Assembly (NCBI GenBank): GCA_965247525.1
Contig: OZ252015.1
Span: 806,001-870,000 of the forward strand
DNA from: JAZKID01 sp965247525
GTDB taxonomy: Bacteria > Pseudomonadota > Alphaproteobacteria > Rhizobiales > UBA4765
DNA: 64,000 bases
Reading direction: 5' to 3'
Both the position numbers and the translations under genes were made by a program. The notes under the pieces were generated by a model that saw only the letters and a list, made by a program, of their open reading frames with translations, had not been told where the DNA came from and did no database searches. Below are positions 52,864 to 60,065 of this stretch, piece by piece. Every line of letters begins with the position of its first letter. Within the stretch, counting starts at the first letter, position 1.

Positions 52864-53535
52864 CTATTTTGCTTTTGCGGGTGCAACCGGCGAAGGTGCG
52901 GCCTGCGCGGGTGCGGCTGGCTTTGCCTTGTCAGGTGCGCCTGCTGGCACAGCGCCTGCTGGCGCAGCCGCCTCGGGTGCTGCAGCCTGCGGCGCGGGAA
53001 GCGCTGGCGGCGCGTCCGACATGGAGCGCAGATAAGCAATCAGATTGGCACGATCGGTCGGCTTTTTAAGTCCGGCATAGGCCATCAACGTGCCTGGCAC
53101 ATATGCGCGCGGGCTTTTCAGGTACACATACAACGCATCATAATCCCACGGGCCTTTGGCCGCCGCTTCTTTCATGGCCGCCGAATAGTTGAAGTCAGCC
53201 TTATGGACTTTCGGGCCGCCAACAACGCCGTACAGATTTGGGCCGACCTTGTTCGGGCCGCCTTTTTCAATCGTGTGGCACAGCGTGCAGGCTTTGAAGA
53301 TGTTTTCGCCTTTTGCCACATCAGCGCTTGCCAGAAGAGTGGCAATCGGCGGGTCTTGCACGGCTTCGGCCGTGGCGCCGCCAGCGGCCGCCTCTTCGGG
53401 AACATCAACCTTGAACCCTGGCTTTTCGGGCGCTTCCTGTTCAAAAACCACTTCTGACAGGATGCCCAGTGCAACGACAAAGGTCAGCACACCCAAAAGA
53501 GCGCCCATAATTTTATTGATCTCAAATGAGTTCAT
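52864..53535 (-). CDS. Membrane-anchored cytochrome c
   Basis: A 223-residue class I c-type cytochrome (CycM-like). One N-terminal anchor span (about 10-28: GALLGVLTFVVALGIL) is followed by a haem domain (about 75-180) with the haem motif CTLCH (about 83), VGPNLYGVVGG, and the distal Met in GTLMAYAGL. A long Ala/Pro/Lys-rich tail (about 185-223) follows, low-complexity and probably disordered. The ATG at 53535 is preferred for its AGGATG ribosome-binding site. It carries electrons between respiratory complexes. It is divergent from kdsB, an arrangement conserved in alphaproteobacteria. Confidence 0.9.
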   Translation of the reverse strand: MNSFEINKIMGALLGVLTFVVALGILSEVVFEQEAPEKPGFKVDVPEEAAAGGATAEAVQDPPIATLLASADVAKGENIFKACTLCHTIEKGGPNKVGPNLYGVVGGPKVHKADFNYSAAMKEAAAKGPWDYDALYVYLKSPRAYVPGTLMAYAGLKKPTDRANLIAYLRSMSDAPPALPAPQAAAPEAAAPAGAVPAGAPDKAKPAAPAQAAPSPVAPAKAK

Positions 53536-53675
53536 GATCTTGAGACATCCTGTAGGATCTGGGCACTTGAAAAAGCGCCGATAAGGTGAACGGTTGTGAG
53601 AGATATACCTTTCCTGATAACGCTGGCAATCATTTTGCACAACTTTCCGATGGAAGATCACCTTAAAGCGCCGAG

Positions 53676-54407
53676 ATGTCCCTGAACCCGATTACCATTA
53701 TACCCGCGCGCATGGCTGCAAGCCGCTTGCCAGGCAAGCCGATGCTGCTTCTGCATGGACGCCCTATGATCCTTCATGTTCTGGAGCGCGCCCGCGCGGC
53801 CAATACCGGCCCTGTTCTGGTGGCAACTGACAGCAGTGAAATTCTGGCTACGGTGAAACAGGCGGGCGGACAGGCGATCATGACGCGTGCCGACCACCCT
53901 TCCGGCTCCGACCGGCTTCTGGAAGCGCTGATCCGCTTCGATCCGCAAGGGCAGTATGATTCGATCGTCAATATTCAGGGCGATCTTCCAACGCTCGATC
54001 CGCGCCTGCCCATGGCAGCTTTGCAGCTGTTGCAAGACAAGGCGGTTGATATCGGCACGCTGGCCGCCACAATCGTGCGCGAGGAAGAAAAATCCGCGCC
54101 GCAAGTGGTAAAAGTGGTGGGCACGCCTTTGAGTTACGACCGCTTGCGCGCGCTTTACTTTACCCGTGCCAGCGCACCTTATGGCGAAGGCCCGCTCTAT
54201 CATCACATCGGGCTTTATGCATATACGCGCCACGCTTTGGAAAGATTTTGCGCATTGCCACCCAGCGTGCTTGAGCAACGCGAAAAACTGGAACAGTTGC
54301 GGGCTCTGGAACATGGCTTTCGCATTGATATCGCGCTTGTCGACACCGTGCCGCACGGCGTCGATACGCCCGAAGATCTGGAACGCGCAAAGGCATTGCT
54401 GGCATGA
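53676..54407 (+). CDS. kdsB: CMP-KDO synthetase (3-deoxy-manno-octulosonate cytidylyltransferase)
   Basis: A 243-residue enzyme that activates KDO with CTP for lipopolysaccharide core synthesis, implying an outer membrane with KDO-based LPS. The nucleotide-binding loop PARMAASRLPGKPML is at 10-24, and MTRADHPSGSDRLLEAL and IVNIQGDLPTLDP are conserved. The C-terminal HIGLYAYTRHALERF and DTVPHGVDTPEDL segments are also typical. Its stop overlaps the pheA start (ATGA). Confidence 0.95.
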   Translation: MSLNPITIIPARMAASRLPGKPMLLLHGRPMILHVLERARAANTGPVLVATDSSEILATVKQAGGQAIMTRADHPSGSDRLLEALIRFDPQGQYDSIVNIQGDLPTLDPRLPMAALQLLQDKAVDIGTLAATIVREEEKSAPQVVKVVGTPLSYDRLRALYFTRASAPYGEGPLYHHIGLYAYTRHALERFCALPPSVLEQREKLEQLRALEHGFRIDIALVDTVPHGVDTPEDLERAKALLA

Positions 54408-55243
54408 CGCAAAAAATTGTGTATCAGGGCGAGCATGGGGCAAACTCGCACACCGCCTGCATGAACGTGTATCCTGGCTTTACAGCCGTTCCCTGCCCCA
54501 CATTCGAGGACTGTTTTGCGGCCGTCGAGACTGGCGAGGCCGCGCTTGCCATGATCCCGCTGGAAAATTCCATTGCCGGGCGCGTTGCCGATATTCATAT
54601 ACTTTTGCCGCACTCCTCATTGGCGATCATCGGCGAATATTTTCTTCCCATTCGTTTTGATTTGCTGGCTTTGCCCGGAACTGTCTTAAGCGATTTGAAA
54701 ACGGCGGAAAGCCATGTCATGGCGCTTGGCCAATGCCGTGGCACGTTACGCAAAATGAACCTGCGTGCTGTCATCGCGGCCGACACCGCAGGTGCGGCGC
54801 GCGCTGTTTCTGAATCAAATGATAAAAGCCGCGCGGCACTGGCGCCAAAACTGGCCGGCGAAATCTACGGGCTGGTGACACTCCAAGACAATTGTCAGGA
54901 TGCTGCCCACAACACCACGCGCTTCATCGTGCTGTCGCCAACACCTCAGGCGCCGATATGTACGGGCGCTTGCATCACAACTTTAATTTTCCGCGTGAGA
55001 AACATTTCATCAGCGCTCTACAAGGCGCTTGGGGTGTTTGCGCACAACGCCATCAACATGACGAAGCTGGAAAGCTATATGGTCGACGGCGGATTTGCCG
55101 CGACAATGTTTTATGTGGATGTTGAAGGAAGACCGGATGCGCCAGAGCTTGCACAAGCGCTTGACGAGTTACGGGTTTATACGGATGACATTCGCGTGCT
55201 CGGGACATATCCCGCGCACGCCTTTCGCCAAAAAACGGTTTAG
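54404..55243 (+). CDS. pheA: Prephenate dehydratase
   Basis: A 279-residue monofunctional enzyme converting prephenate to phenylpyruvate in phenylalanine synthesis; no chorismate mutase domain is fused. The catalytic domain has YQGEHGANSHTAC, EAALAMIPLENSIAGRVAD and DNCQDAAHNTTRFIVL (the TTRF motif). The C-terminal ACT domain (about 195-275) has NMTKLESYMVDGG, where the usual ESRP allosteric motif reads ESYM, as in other alphaproteobacteria. It is translationally coupled to kdsB. Confidence 0.94.
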   Translation: MTQKIVYQGEHGANSHTACMNVYPGFTAVPCPTFEDCFAAVETGEAALAMIPLENSIAGRVADIHILLPHSSLAIIGEYFLPIRFDLLALPGTVLSDLKTAESHVMALGQCRGTLRKMNLRAVIAADTAGAARAVSESNDKSRAALAPKLAGEIYGLVTLQDNCQDAAHNTTRFIVLSPTPQAPICTGACITTLIFRVRNISSALYKALGVFAHNAINMTKLESYMVDGGFAATMFYVDVEGRPDAPELAQALDELRVYTDDIRVLGTYPAHAFRQKTV

Positions 55244-55389
55244 TTGCCGTCGACTTTGACGCCTTCGGAACCGATGCTGATGTTCACACCGTCTGGCTGT
55301 TTTTCTTTTTTATACATGTAATAGCCCATGCCGGCCACAAGCACGACCAGCGCGCCAAGAATAAAATAAAGGCTGTTATTGCGTTGCAT
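55240..55389 (-). CDS. Small single-span membrane protein
   Basis: A 49-residue protein, read directly from the DNA. The segment NNSLYFILGALVVLVAGMGY is a membrane helix, followed by a KKEK stop-transfer and a short domain NISIGSEGVKVDGN. GGAG lies seven bases before the ATG. Its stop overlaps the pheA stop tail to tail (TTAG). Proteins of this pattern recur in alphaproteobacteria as short conserved hypotheticals; function unknown. Confidence 0.7.
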   Translation of the reverse strand: MQRNNSLYFILGALVVLVAGMGYYMYKKEKQPDGVNISIGSEGVKVDGN

Positions 55390-55448
55390 TTTTTGTCTCC
55401 TACGACTTTCAAAAAAGAGACTAGAAGATTTTGAACGCGGTGGGAACT

Positions 55449-55472
55449 GGCTGCGGCTTTTATACCGCAGCC
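55449..55472. other. strong hairpin after the 183-residue protein gene
   Basis: An 8-bp perfect stem, GGCTGCGG/CCGCAGCC, with an 8-base loop, 6 bp past the stop of the leftward gene at 55479. It lacks a T run on either strand, so it is not a standard intrinsic terminator; it may protect the 3' end of the mRNA or act with Rho. Confidence 0.4.
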
Positions 55473-55478
55473 AAAATC

Positions 55479-56030
55479 CTAGACGCTAAAATCCAGCAAA
55501 AGAGAATTGCTCGATGACGTCGTCGACCCATTGGCGGCGTAGCTTGTCTGGTTTGACGCCTGAAGCTGCGACAAAAAGCTTGAGATCAGATCGCCGATAC
55601 TGCTGCTGCCTGACGAGAAGCCGCTTGACGTGCTATCGCCGGAACCGCTTGGCGGCGGTCCGCCTGGAGGATGTCCACCTGGCGGTGGGCCGCCCGCATG
55701 ATGATGATGCCCTTTGGCTTTTGCTGCCACAGTGTCAAAAACGGTCGCCAATTCTTTGGCCTGGTCCTGTGTCAGCTTGCCGCTGTTCACCTGATCCTCG
55801 ATCAGGCTGGCGATTTTTTCTTTAATTTTCGAAGGGTCAGGGCGGCCTGTGGCTGAAGAGGACTTTCCAGCTTCAAGACTGCTGCTAATATCATCAAGGG
55901 CACTGCTGAGGGCAGATTGATCACCTGATGAAATAACGCCCGAGGTGGCTTCCGTTTGCAGCTCCTGCTGCACACGTTCCTTTGGTGAAAGGCGCGTCGG
56001 TTGGGAGAGGAGTGAACTTAGAGATGTCAT
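55479..56030 (-). CDS. Ser/Gly/His-rich protein of unknown function
   Basis: A 183-residue protein without signal peptide or span. It begins MTSLSSLLSQPTRLSPKERV and has Ser-rich helices (SALSSALDDISSSLEAG). A conserved-looking helical segment follows (about 68-105, EKIASLIEDQVNSGKLTQDQ), then a KGHHHHAGGPPPGGHPPG tract that could bind metal, and a Ser/Gly-rich end (TSSGFSSGSSSIGDLISSFL). The middle segment resembles short proteins widespread in Rhizobiales whose role is unknown. AAGGAG lies before the ATG. No domain name can be given. Confidence 0.72.
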   Translation of the reverse strand: MTSLSSLLSQPTRLSPKERVQQELQTEATSGVISSGDQSALSSALDDISSSLEAGKSSSATGRPDPSKIKEKIASLIEDQVNSGKLTQDQAKELATVFDTVAAKAKGHHHHAGGPPPGGHPPGGPPPSGSGDSTSSGFSSGSSSIGDLISSFLSQLQASNQTSYAANGSTTSSSNSLLLDFSV

Positions 56031-56099
56031 GGGATATCTCCTTCTGACATGGGTAGGCTTCCTTGGGTTTTTGTATAAATCGGCAAAATTGAAAAAGAC

Positions 56100-56528
56100 T
56101 TAAAGTTGCAGGCTGAATGCACTTTTGAGTTTATTTTTTACGACCCCAAGCTGACTTTTTTCATAAGGCCTTGCCTCTCCGTGGCTCCAGACCGGATGCG
56201 GCCATGCAGCATCCGCTATAAAACGGGCGATGACATGCACATGCAGTTGGGGAACGATATTTCCCAATGCGCCAATGTTAATTTTGTCGGGCTGAAACAG
56301 TTTTTTCATTGCGGTGGTGGCGCAGACCACTTCGCGCATCAGTTGCAACTGCTCAGGCTCGTCAAGATCAAGAATGTCCGTGACATGGTCTTTTTGCGGC
56401 ACCAGAATAAGCCACGGAAAGCGGGCGTCGAGACGCAGCAGAACACGGCACAGATCAAGGTCGCAGATAAGCGCCGTATCGGCCTCTAACTGCGGGTGGA
56501 GGGCAAAACTATCATGTGTCATCCGCAT
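56100..56528 (-). CDS. HIT family hydrolase
   Basis: A 142-residue histidine-triad protein. The HIT motif QLHVHVIAR (His-phi-His-phi) is at about residues 99-107, with WLILVPQKDHVTDILDLDEP upstream. HIT proteins hydrolyse nucleotide phosphoramidates or dinucleoside polyphosphates. The start is placed at 56528, where GGGG precedes the ATG; the frame is open a further 41 codons, but that part runs through the SRP RNA gene. Confidence 0.88.
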   Translation of the reverse strand: MRMTHDSFALHPQLEADTALICDLDLCRVLLRLDARFPWLILVPQKDHVTDILDLDEPEQLQLMREVVCATTAMKKLFQPDKINIGALGNIVPQLHVHVIARFIADAAWPHPVWSHGEARPYEKSQLGVVKNKLKSAFSLQL

Positions 56529-56543
56529 GCTGCTTAGCCCCGA

Positions 56544-56575
56544 TTGAACAGCCTTGCCAGCCCGCGCCTTATATC
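56544..56575 (+). promoter_or_regulatory. probable promoter of the SRP RNA gene
   Basis: TTGAAC (56544-56549) and a TTATAT element (56569-56574) with a 19-bp spacer, ending about 6 bases before the RNA start inferred from folding. The spacer is longer than ideal, so the exact elements are uncertain. Confidence 0.4.
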
Positions 56576-56580
56576 CCATA

Positions 56581-56690
56581 TAAGGCGTGAGAGGCGGATA
56601 GTGGACGTGCCTGTCGCCAATCGGGTCAGGTCCGGAAGGAAGCAGCCCCAACGAATTCGGCGCGGGTCATTGTTTCAGCCTCTCACCTTA
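56581..56690 (+). ncRNA. ffs: Signal recognition particle RNA (4.5S, small bacterial type)
   Basis: The core GGTCAGGTCCGGAAGGAAGC with the GGAA tetraloop (about 56634-56638) is diagnostic of bacterial SRP RNA, which binds Ffh. The ends pair: TAAGG/CCTTA and GTGAGAGGC (56587-56595) with GCCTCTCAC (56678-56686), giving a hairpin of about 110 bases with the tetraloop in the middle. Position directly before dnaX is conserved in alphaproteobacteria. End positions are from pairing and could shift by a few bases. Confidence 0.95.
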
Positions 56691-56724
56691 TCCTTCCCAG
56701 CTTTAAAAGGCGGCGCGGCACAGC

Positions 56725-58455
56725 ATGAGCGACACTGAGACCTCTGCCACGGCCTACCGCGTTCTAGCGCGCAAATACCGCCCCACCAATTTTGATGACC
56801 TGATCGGCCAGGACGCGATGGTGCGCACCCTGTCCAATGCGTTTGAAACTGGCCGCATTGCGCAGGGCTATATGCTGACGGGCGTGCGCGGTGTCGGCAA
56901 AACCACGACAGCGCGTATTCTCGCGCGCGGGTTGAACTTTGAGCGCGCCGACGGTTCCGGCGCTCCGACCGTCAATCTTAGCGAGGACGGCGTGCATTGC
57001 CGCGCGATCGCCGAAGGCCACCACGTTGATGTGCAGGAAATGGATGCGGCTTCGCATACCGGCATCAACGACATCCGAGAAATTACCGATGCCGCGCGCT
57101 ACAAGCCGATGAGCGCGCGCTATAAAGTCTTTATCATCGACGAAGTGCACATGCTTTCCAATGCTGCCTTTAACGGCCTTTTGAAAACACTGGAAGAACC
57201 GCCAGAACACGTCAAATTTATTTTCGCGACCACCGAAATCCGCAAAGTACCGGTCACCGTTCTGTCACGCTGCCAGCGGTTCGATTTGCGCCGTGTGGAC
57301 GCTGCGCTTCTTGTCGAGCATTTTAAAAAAATTGCCGGTCTGGAGCAGATGCAGCTCGACGACAGCGCCGCGCAGATGATTGCGCGCGCAGCCGAAGGTT
57401 CGGTGCGTGACGGCCTCTCCTTGCTCGATCAGGCCATTGCCCATCAGGGCGATAACGGCCTCATCACGCCGCAGCTTGTTGCCTCCATGCTTGGCCTTGG
57501 CGACAGGACACGCATTTACGACGTGCTCGACAACCTGTTTGACGGCGATGCGAAAGCCGCACTTGCCACTTATGATGCGCTGTATCAGGCCGGCGGCGAC
57601 CCGTTCTCGCTTCTCTCCGAAATGCTTGAGGGCGTGCATCTGGCAACGAAAGCGAAAGTCGCACCCGACGCATTGACCGATGCCGGCCTGCCGGAAGCAG
57701 AGCGTGCCCGCGCGAGCGCAATGGCCTCACGCCTCGACCTGCGGGCGCTGACACGCGCATGGCAGCTTCTGCTGAAAGGGGCGCAGGAGCTGCAACTGGC
57801 GGCCCGCCCGAAACAGGCGCTCGACATGTTGCTGGTGCGCGTTGCGCATGCGAGCTCCATGCCGACCCCTGATGAATTGATTAAAACCCTGCAGGCGGGC
57901 GGCGCGATAACAACTGCATCTGCGCCCCGTCCTGCATCGCCATCGCCGCGCGCTTCTCTTTCATCGCCGCGTGGTGGCGGCAGTGCGCAAATGACGCCTG
58001 CCCCGCAACTGCAACAGGCCAGCCAGCCGGACGATGCGCCTGTCATGCGGCTCAACCAGTTCAGCGAGCTGATCGCGCTCGTCTCGGAAAAACGTGATAT
58101 CGCGCTTAAAATTGTGCTGGAGCGCAATGTCCACCTGGTTGCGTTTGAGCAGGGCAAGATCGAATTGCGCGTGCAGGACACAGTGCCCGCCACCTTTGCA
58201 GGCGACCTGCAAAAGAAGCTGACGCAATGGACTGGCCAGCGCTGGATGGTTGTTGTTTCAAAAGAACAGGGCGCGCCCACACTGCACGACGTTGAGCTGC
58301 AAAAAAAACAGGCGATCAGCGACGATGTTCATGCCCATCCTGCTATTCAGGATGTGATGCGCTATTTTCCCGGCGCGAAAATTATTGACATTCGTGTTGC
58401 TGCACCGGTGCTTGCGCCGGAACCGGACACGCTGACACCAGACGAGGACGAATAA
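56725..58455 (+). CDS. dnaX: DNA polymerase III subunit gamma/tau
   Basis: A 576-residue clamp-loader subunit. Walker A is LTGVRGVGKTTTARIL (about 51-66), Walker B IIDEVHMLS with the DEAA-type arrangement, and sensor LSRCQRFD. The zinc module is largely lost: where four cysteines stand in E. coli there is LSEDGVHC with one. The C-terminal third has a Pro/Ser/Gly linker (about 395-430) and tau-type domains. An eight-A run at about 58300 falls near the end and gives no obvious frameshift product. One base separates stop and next start in overlap (TAATGG). Confidence 0.94.
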   Translation: MSDTETSATAYRVLARKYRPTNFDDLIGQDAMVRTLSNAFETGRIAQGYMLTGVRGVGKTTTARILARGLNFERADGSGAPTVNLSEDGVHCRAIAEGHHVDVQEMDAASHTGINDIREITDAARYKPMSARYKVFIIDEVHMLSNAAFNGLLKTLEEPPEHVKFIFATTEIRKVPVTVLSRCQRFDLRRVDAALLVEHFKKIAGLEQMQLDDSAAQMIARAAEGSVRDGLSLLDQAIAHQGDNGLITPQLVASMLGLGDRTRIYDVLDNLFDGDAKAALATYDALYQAGGDPFSLLSEMLEGVHLATKAKVAPDALTDAGLPEAERARASAMASRLDLRALTRAWQLLLKGAQELQLAARPKQALDMLLVRVAHASSMPTPDELIKTLQAGGAITTASAPRPASPSPRASLSSPRGGGSAQMTPAPQLQQASQPDDAPVMRLNQFSELIALVSEKRDIALKIVLERNVHLVAFEQGKIELRVQDTVPATFAGDLQKKLTQWTGQRWMVVVSKEQGAPTLHDVELQKKQAISDDVHAHPAIQDVMRYFPGAKIIDIRVAAPVLAPEPDTLTPDEDE

Positions 58456-58775
58456 TGGATTTTTTGAAGATGATGAAACAGGCCAAAGAAATGCAAGGAA
58501 AGATGCAGGGCCTGCAAGAGGACATTGCGCAGATTGAAACAACCGGCACATCTGGCGGTGGTAAAATCAATCTTAGCGTTCTTGCCAGCGGCGAGCTGAA
58601 AACCTTGACAATCGACCCGTCGCTTCTTGCCGACAACGATGCGGAACTGCTTGAAGACCTGATCATGCTGGCGCACAAAGACGCGCTCGATAAAGCCAAA
58701 GCAGAAGCTGCGGCACACACGCAAAACGCCATGGGCGGTCTCCAGCTGCCCGCCGGAATGAAGCTGCCGTTTTAA
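58455..58775 (+). CDS. Nucleoid-associated protein YbaB/EbfC
   Basis: A 106-residue DNA-binding protein of the YbaB/EbfC family: an N-terminal helix FLKMMKQAKEMQGKMQGLQE, the central beta strands with GGGKINLSVLASGELKTLTI, and a C-terminal helix followed by GLQLPAGMKLPF. It binds DNA as a dimer. The gene is always between dnaX and recR in proteobacteria and overlaps both here. Confidence 0.94.
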   Translation: MDFLKMMKQAKEMQGKMQGLQEDIAQIETTGTSGGGKINLSVLASGELKTLTIDPSLLADNDAELLEDLIMLAHKDALDKAKAEAAAHTQNAMGGLQLPAGMKLPF

Positions 58776-59389
58776 TGGTCATCCGCCGCGCCTCTGCAGG
58801 CCCCGAGATTGAAAAACTGATCCAGCTTCTCAGCCGGTTGCCAGGGCTTGGCCCACGCTCGGCACGCCGCGCAGCATTGCATCTCTTAAAAAAACGCCAG
58901 CAACTTCTCGATCCCTTGCAGGCGGCGCTGAAAGACGCCTCCGACAAAATCCTCATCTGCCAGACCTGCGGCAATATCGACACGCTGAACCCCTGTTCGA
59001 TCTGCCGCGATCCGGCGCGCGATACATCGCTTCTGGTTGTGGTCGAAGAGGTCGCTGACTTGTGGGCACTGGAGCGTGCTGGCGCGGTCAATGGCCGCTA
59101 CCATGTTCTTGGCGGCATTCTCTCCGCGCTTGACGGCATCGGCCCCGAACAGCTGAATCTGAAAACCCTGCCCGCACGTGCGCTGGATGAAACACAGGAG
59201 GTGCTGCTGGCGCTCAGTGCGACGATTGAAGGCCAGACAACTGCACACTACATCACAGACCTGCTGCATGGGCTTGGCAGCATGATTAAAGTCTCACGGC
59301 TGGCACATGGCGTGCCCGTGGGCGGTGAGCTGGATTATCTTGATGAAGGCACGCTGAGCCTTGCCATCAAAGGCCGTTTGCCGTTTTAA
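58775..59389 (+). CDS. recR: Recombination mediator RecR
   Basis: A 204-residue protein of the RecFOR pathway that loads RecA at gaps. The order is an N-terminal HhH (SRLPGLGPRSARRAALHLL), a C4 zinc finger CQTCGNIDTLNPCSIC (about 67-82), a Toprim domain beginning SLLVVVEEVADLWALERAG, and the C-terminal Walker-like helix. It starts within the last codon of ybaB. Confidence 0.95.
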   Translation: MVIRRASAGPEIEKLIQLLSRLPGLGPRSARRAALHLLKKRQQLLDPLQAALKDASDKILICQTCGNIDTLNPCSICRDPARDTSLLVVVEEVADLWALERAGAVNGRYHVLGGILSALDGIGPEQLNLKTLPARALDETQEVLLALSATIEGQTTAHYITDLLHGLGSMIKVSRLAHGVPVGGELDYLDEGTLSLAIKGRLPF

Positions 59390-59396
59390 ATAGAGC

Positions 59397-59960
59397 ATGA
59401 ACACAGTCCGCATCGGCCCAACCTTAGAAACTGAGCGCCTCATTTTGCGCCCACCCGCACAGGCTGAATTTGATGAGGTTGCGGCAATGATGCAGGACGC
59501 GGAAGTCATGCTTCATCTTGGTGGTGTCAAAACCCGCAGCGATGCGTGGCGCCTGCATATGATCATGATCGGCTCATGGGTCGCACTCGGTTTTGCGATG
59601 TTTTCCGTGTTTGAAAAGTCGAGCGGGAAATGGGTGGGGCGCATTGGCCCGTGGCAACCTGAAGGCTGGCCGGGCACGGAAGTCGGCTGGAACATTTGCC
59701 GCGAATTCTGGGGCAAGGGTTATGCGGTTGAGGCGGCGTCCGCCTCAATGGATTATGCATTCGATGTGCTGGGATGGGATGAGGTCATTCATTCCATCGA
59801 CGAGGCCAATGTCAACTCTATCAAGCTGGCGCAGCGCCTCGGCTCAACCAAATTGCGCAAGGGCATTCTGCCATTGATGAATGGCCCGAAAGAGATCGAC
59901 CTGTGGGGACAAAGCGCTGCACAATGGCGCGCCCGAGGCTTGCCGAACGGCGCAAATTAA
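59397..59960 (+). CDS. GNAT-family N-acetyltransferase (RimJ/RimL-like)
   Basis: A 187-residue acetyltransferase. The N-terminus TLETERLILRPPAQAEFDEV is typical of the RimJ/RimL branch. The acetyl-CoA-binding part has GWNICREFWGKGYAVEAASA and the later IDEANVNSIKLAQRLGS. Substrate unknown. The last ten codons (RARGLPNGAN and stop) form the first unit of a 33-bp tandem repeat that continues past the stop codon. It lies 7 bp after recR. Confidence 0.88.
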   Translation: MNTVRIGPTLETERLILRPPAQAEFDEVAAMMQDAEVMLHLGGVKTRSDAWRLHMIMIGSWVALGFAMFSVFEKSSGKWVGRIGPWQPEGWPGTEVGWNICREFWGKGYAVEAASASMDYAFDVLGWDEVIHSIDEANVNSIKLAQRLGSTKLRKGILPLMNGPKEIDLWGQSAAQWRARGLPNGAN

Positions 59961-60061
59961 AACGCCCGAGGCTTGCCGAACGGCGTGAATTAAAACGCCC
60001 GAGGCTTGCCGAACGACGCAAATTAAAATGCCCGAGGCTTGCCGAACGGCGCAAATTCATA
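59930..60061. repeat. four-copy 33-bp tandem repeat
   Basis: Four head-to-tail units of 33 bp at 59930, 59963, 59996 and 60029. The core of each is GCCCGAGGCTTGCCGAACG followed by GCGCAAATTAAAA. Units differ by one to three bases; the last diverges in its final five bases. The first unit codes for the end of the GNAT protein including its stop; the other copies lie between that stop and the rmuC stop (60066). There are no spacers between units, so it is not a CRISPR array. The core can form a short imperfect hairpin (TTGC...GCAA). Confidence 0.95.
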
Positions 60062-60065
60062 ATTT

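Noticed and set aside
53658..54443. 261-codon open frame antisense to kdsB
   Set aside because: It fully overlaps kdsB, which has all family motifs.
56529..56651. N-terminal extension of the HIT protein
   Set aside because: The extra codons are antisense to the SRP RNA gene and add nothing family-like; a better start with GGGG lies at 56528.
56544..56738. 64-codon open frame on the plus strand before dnaX
   Set aside because: It runs through the SRP RNA gene and has basic low-quality sequence; the RNA explains the conservation.
58290..58320. Possible programmed frameshift at an eight-A run in dnaX
   Set aside because: It lies in the last tenth of the gene with no stop context or stimulatory hairpin like the E. 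coli gamma site.
59930..60061. CRISPR-like appearance of the 33-bp repeats
   Set aside because: Units are directly adjacent with no spacers and no cas genes are nearby.
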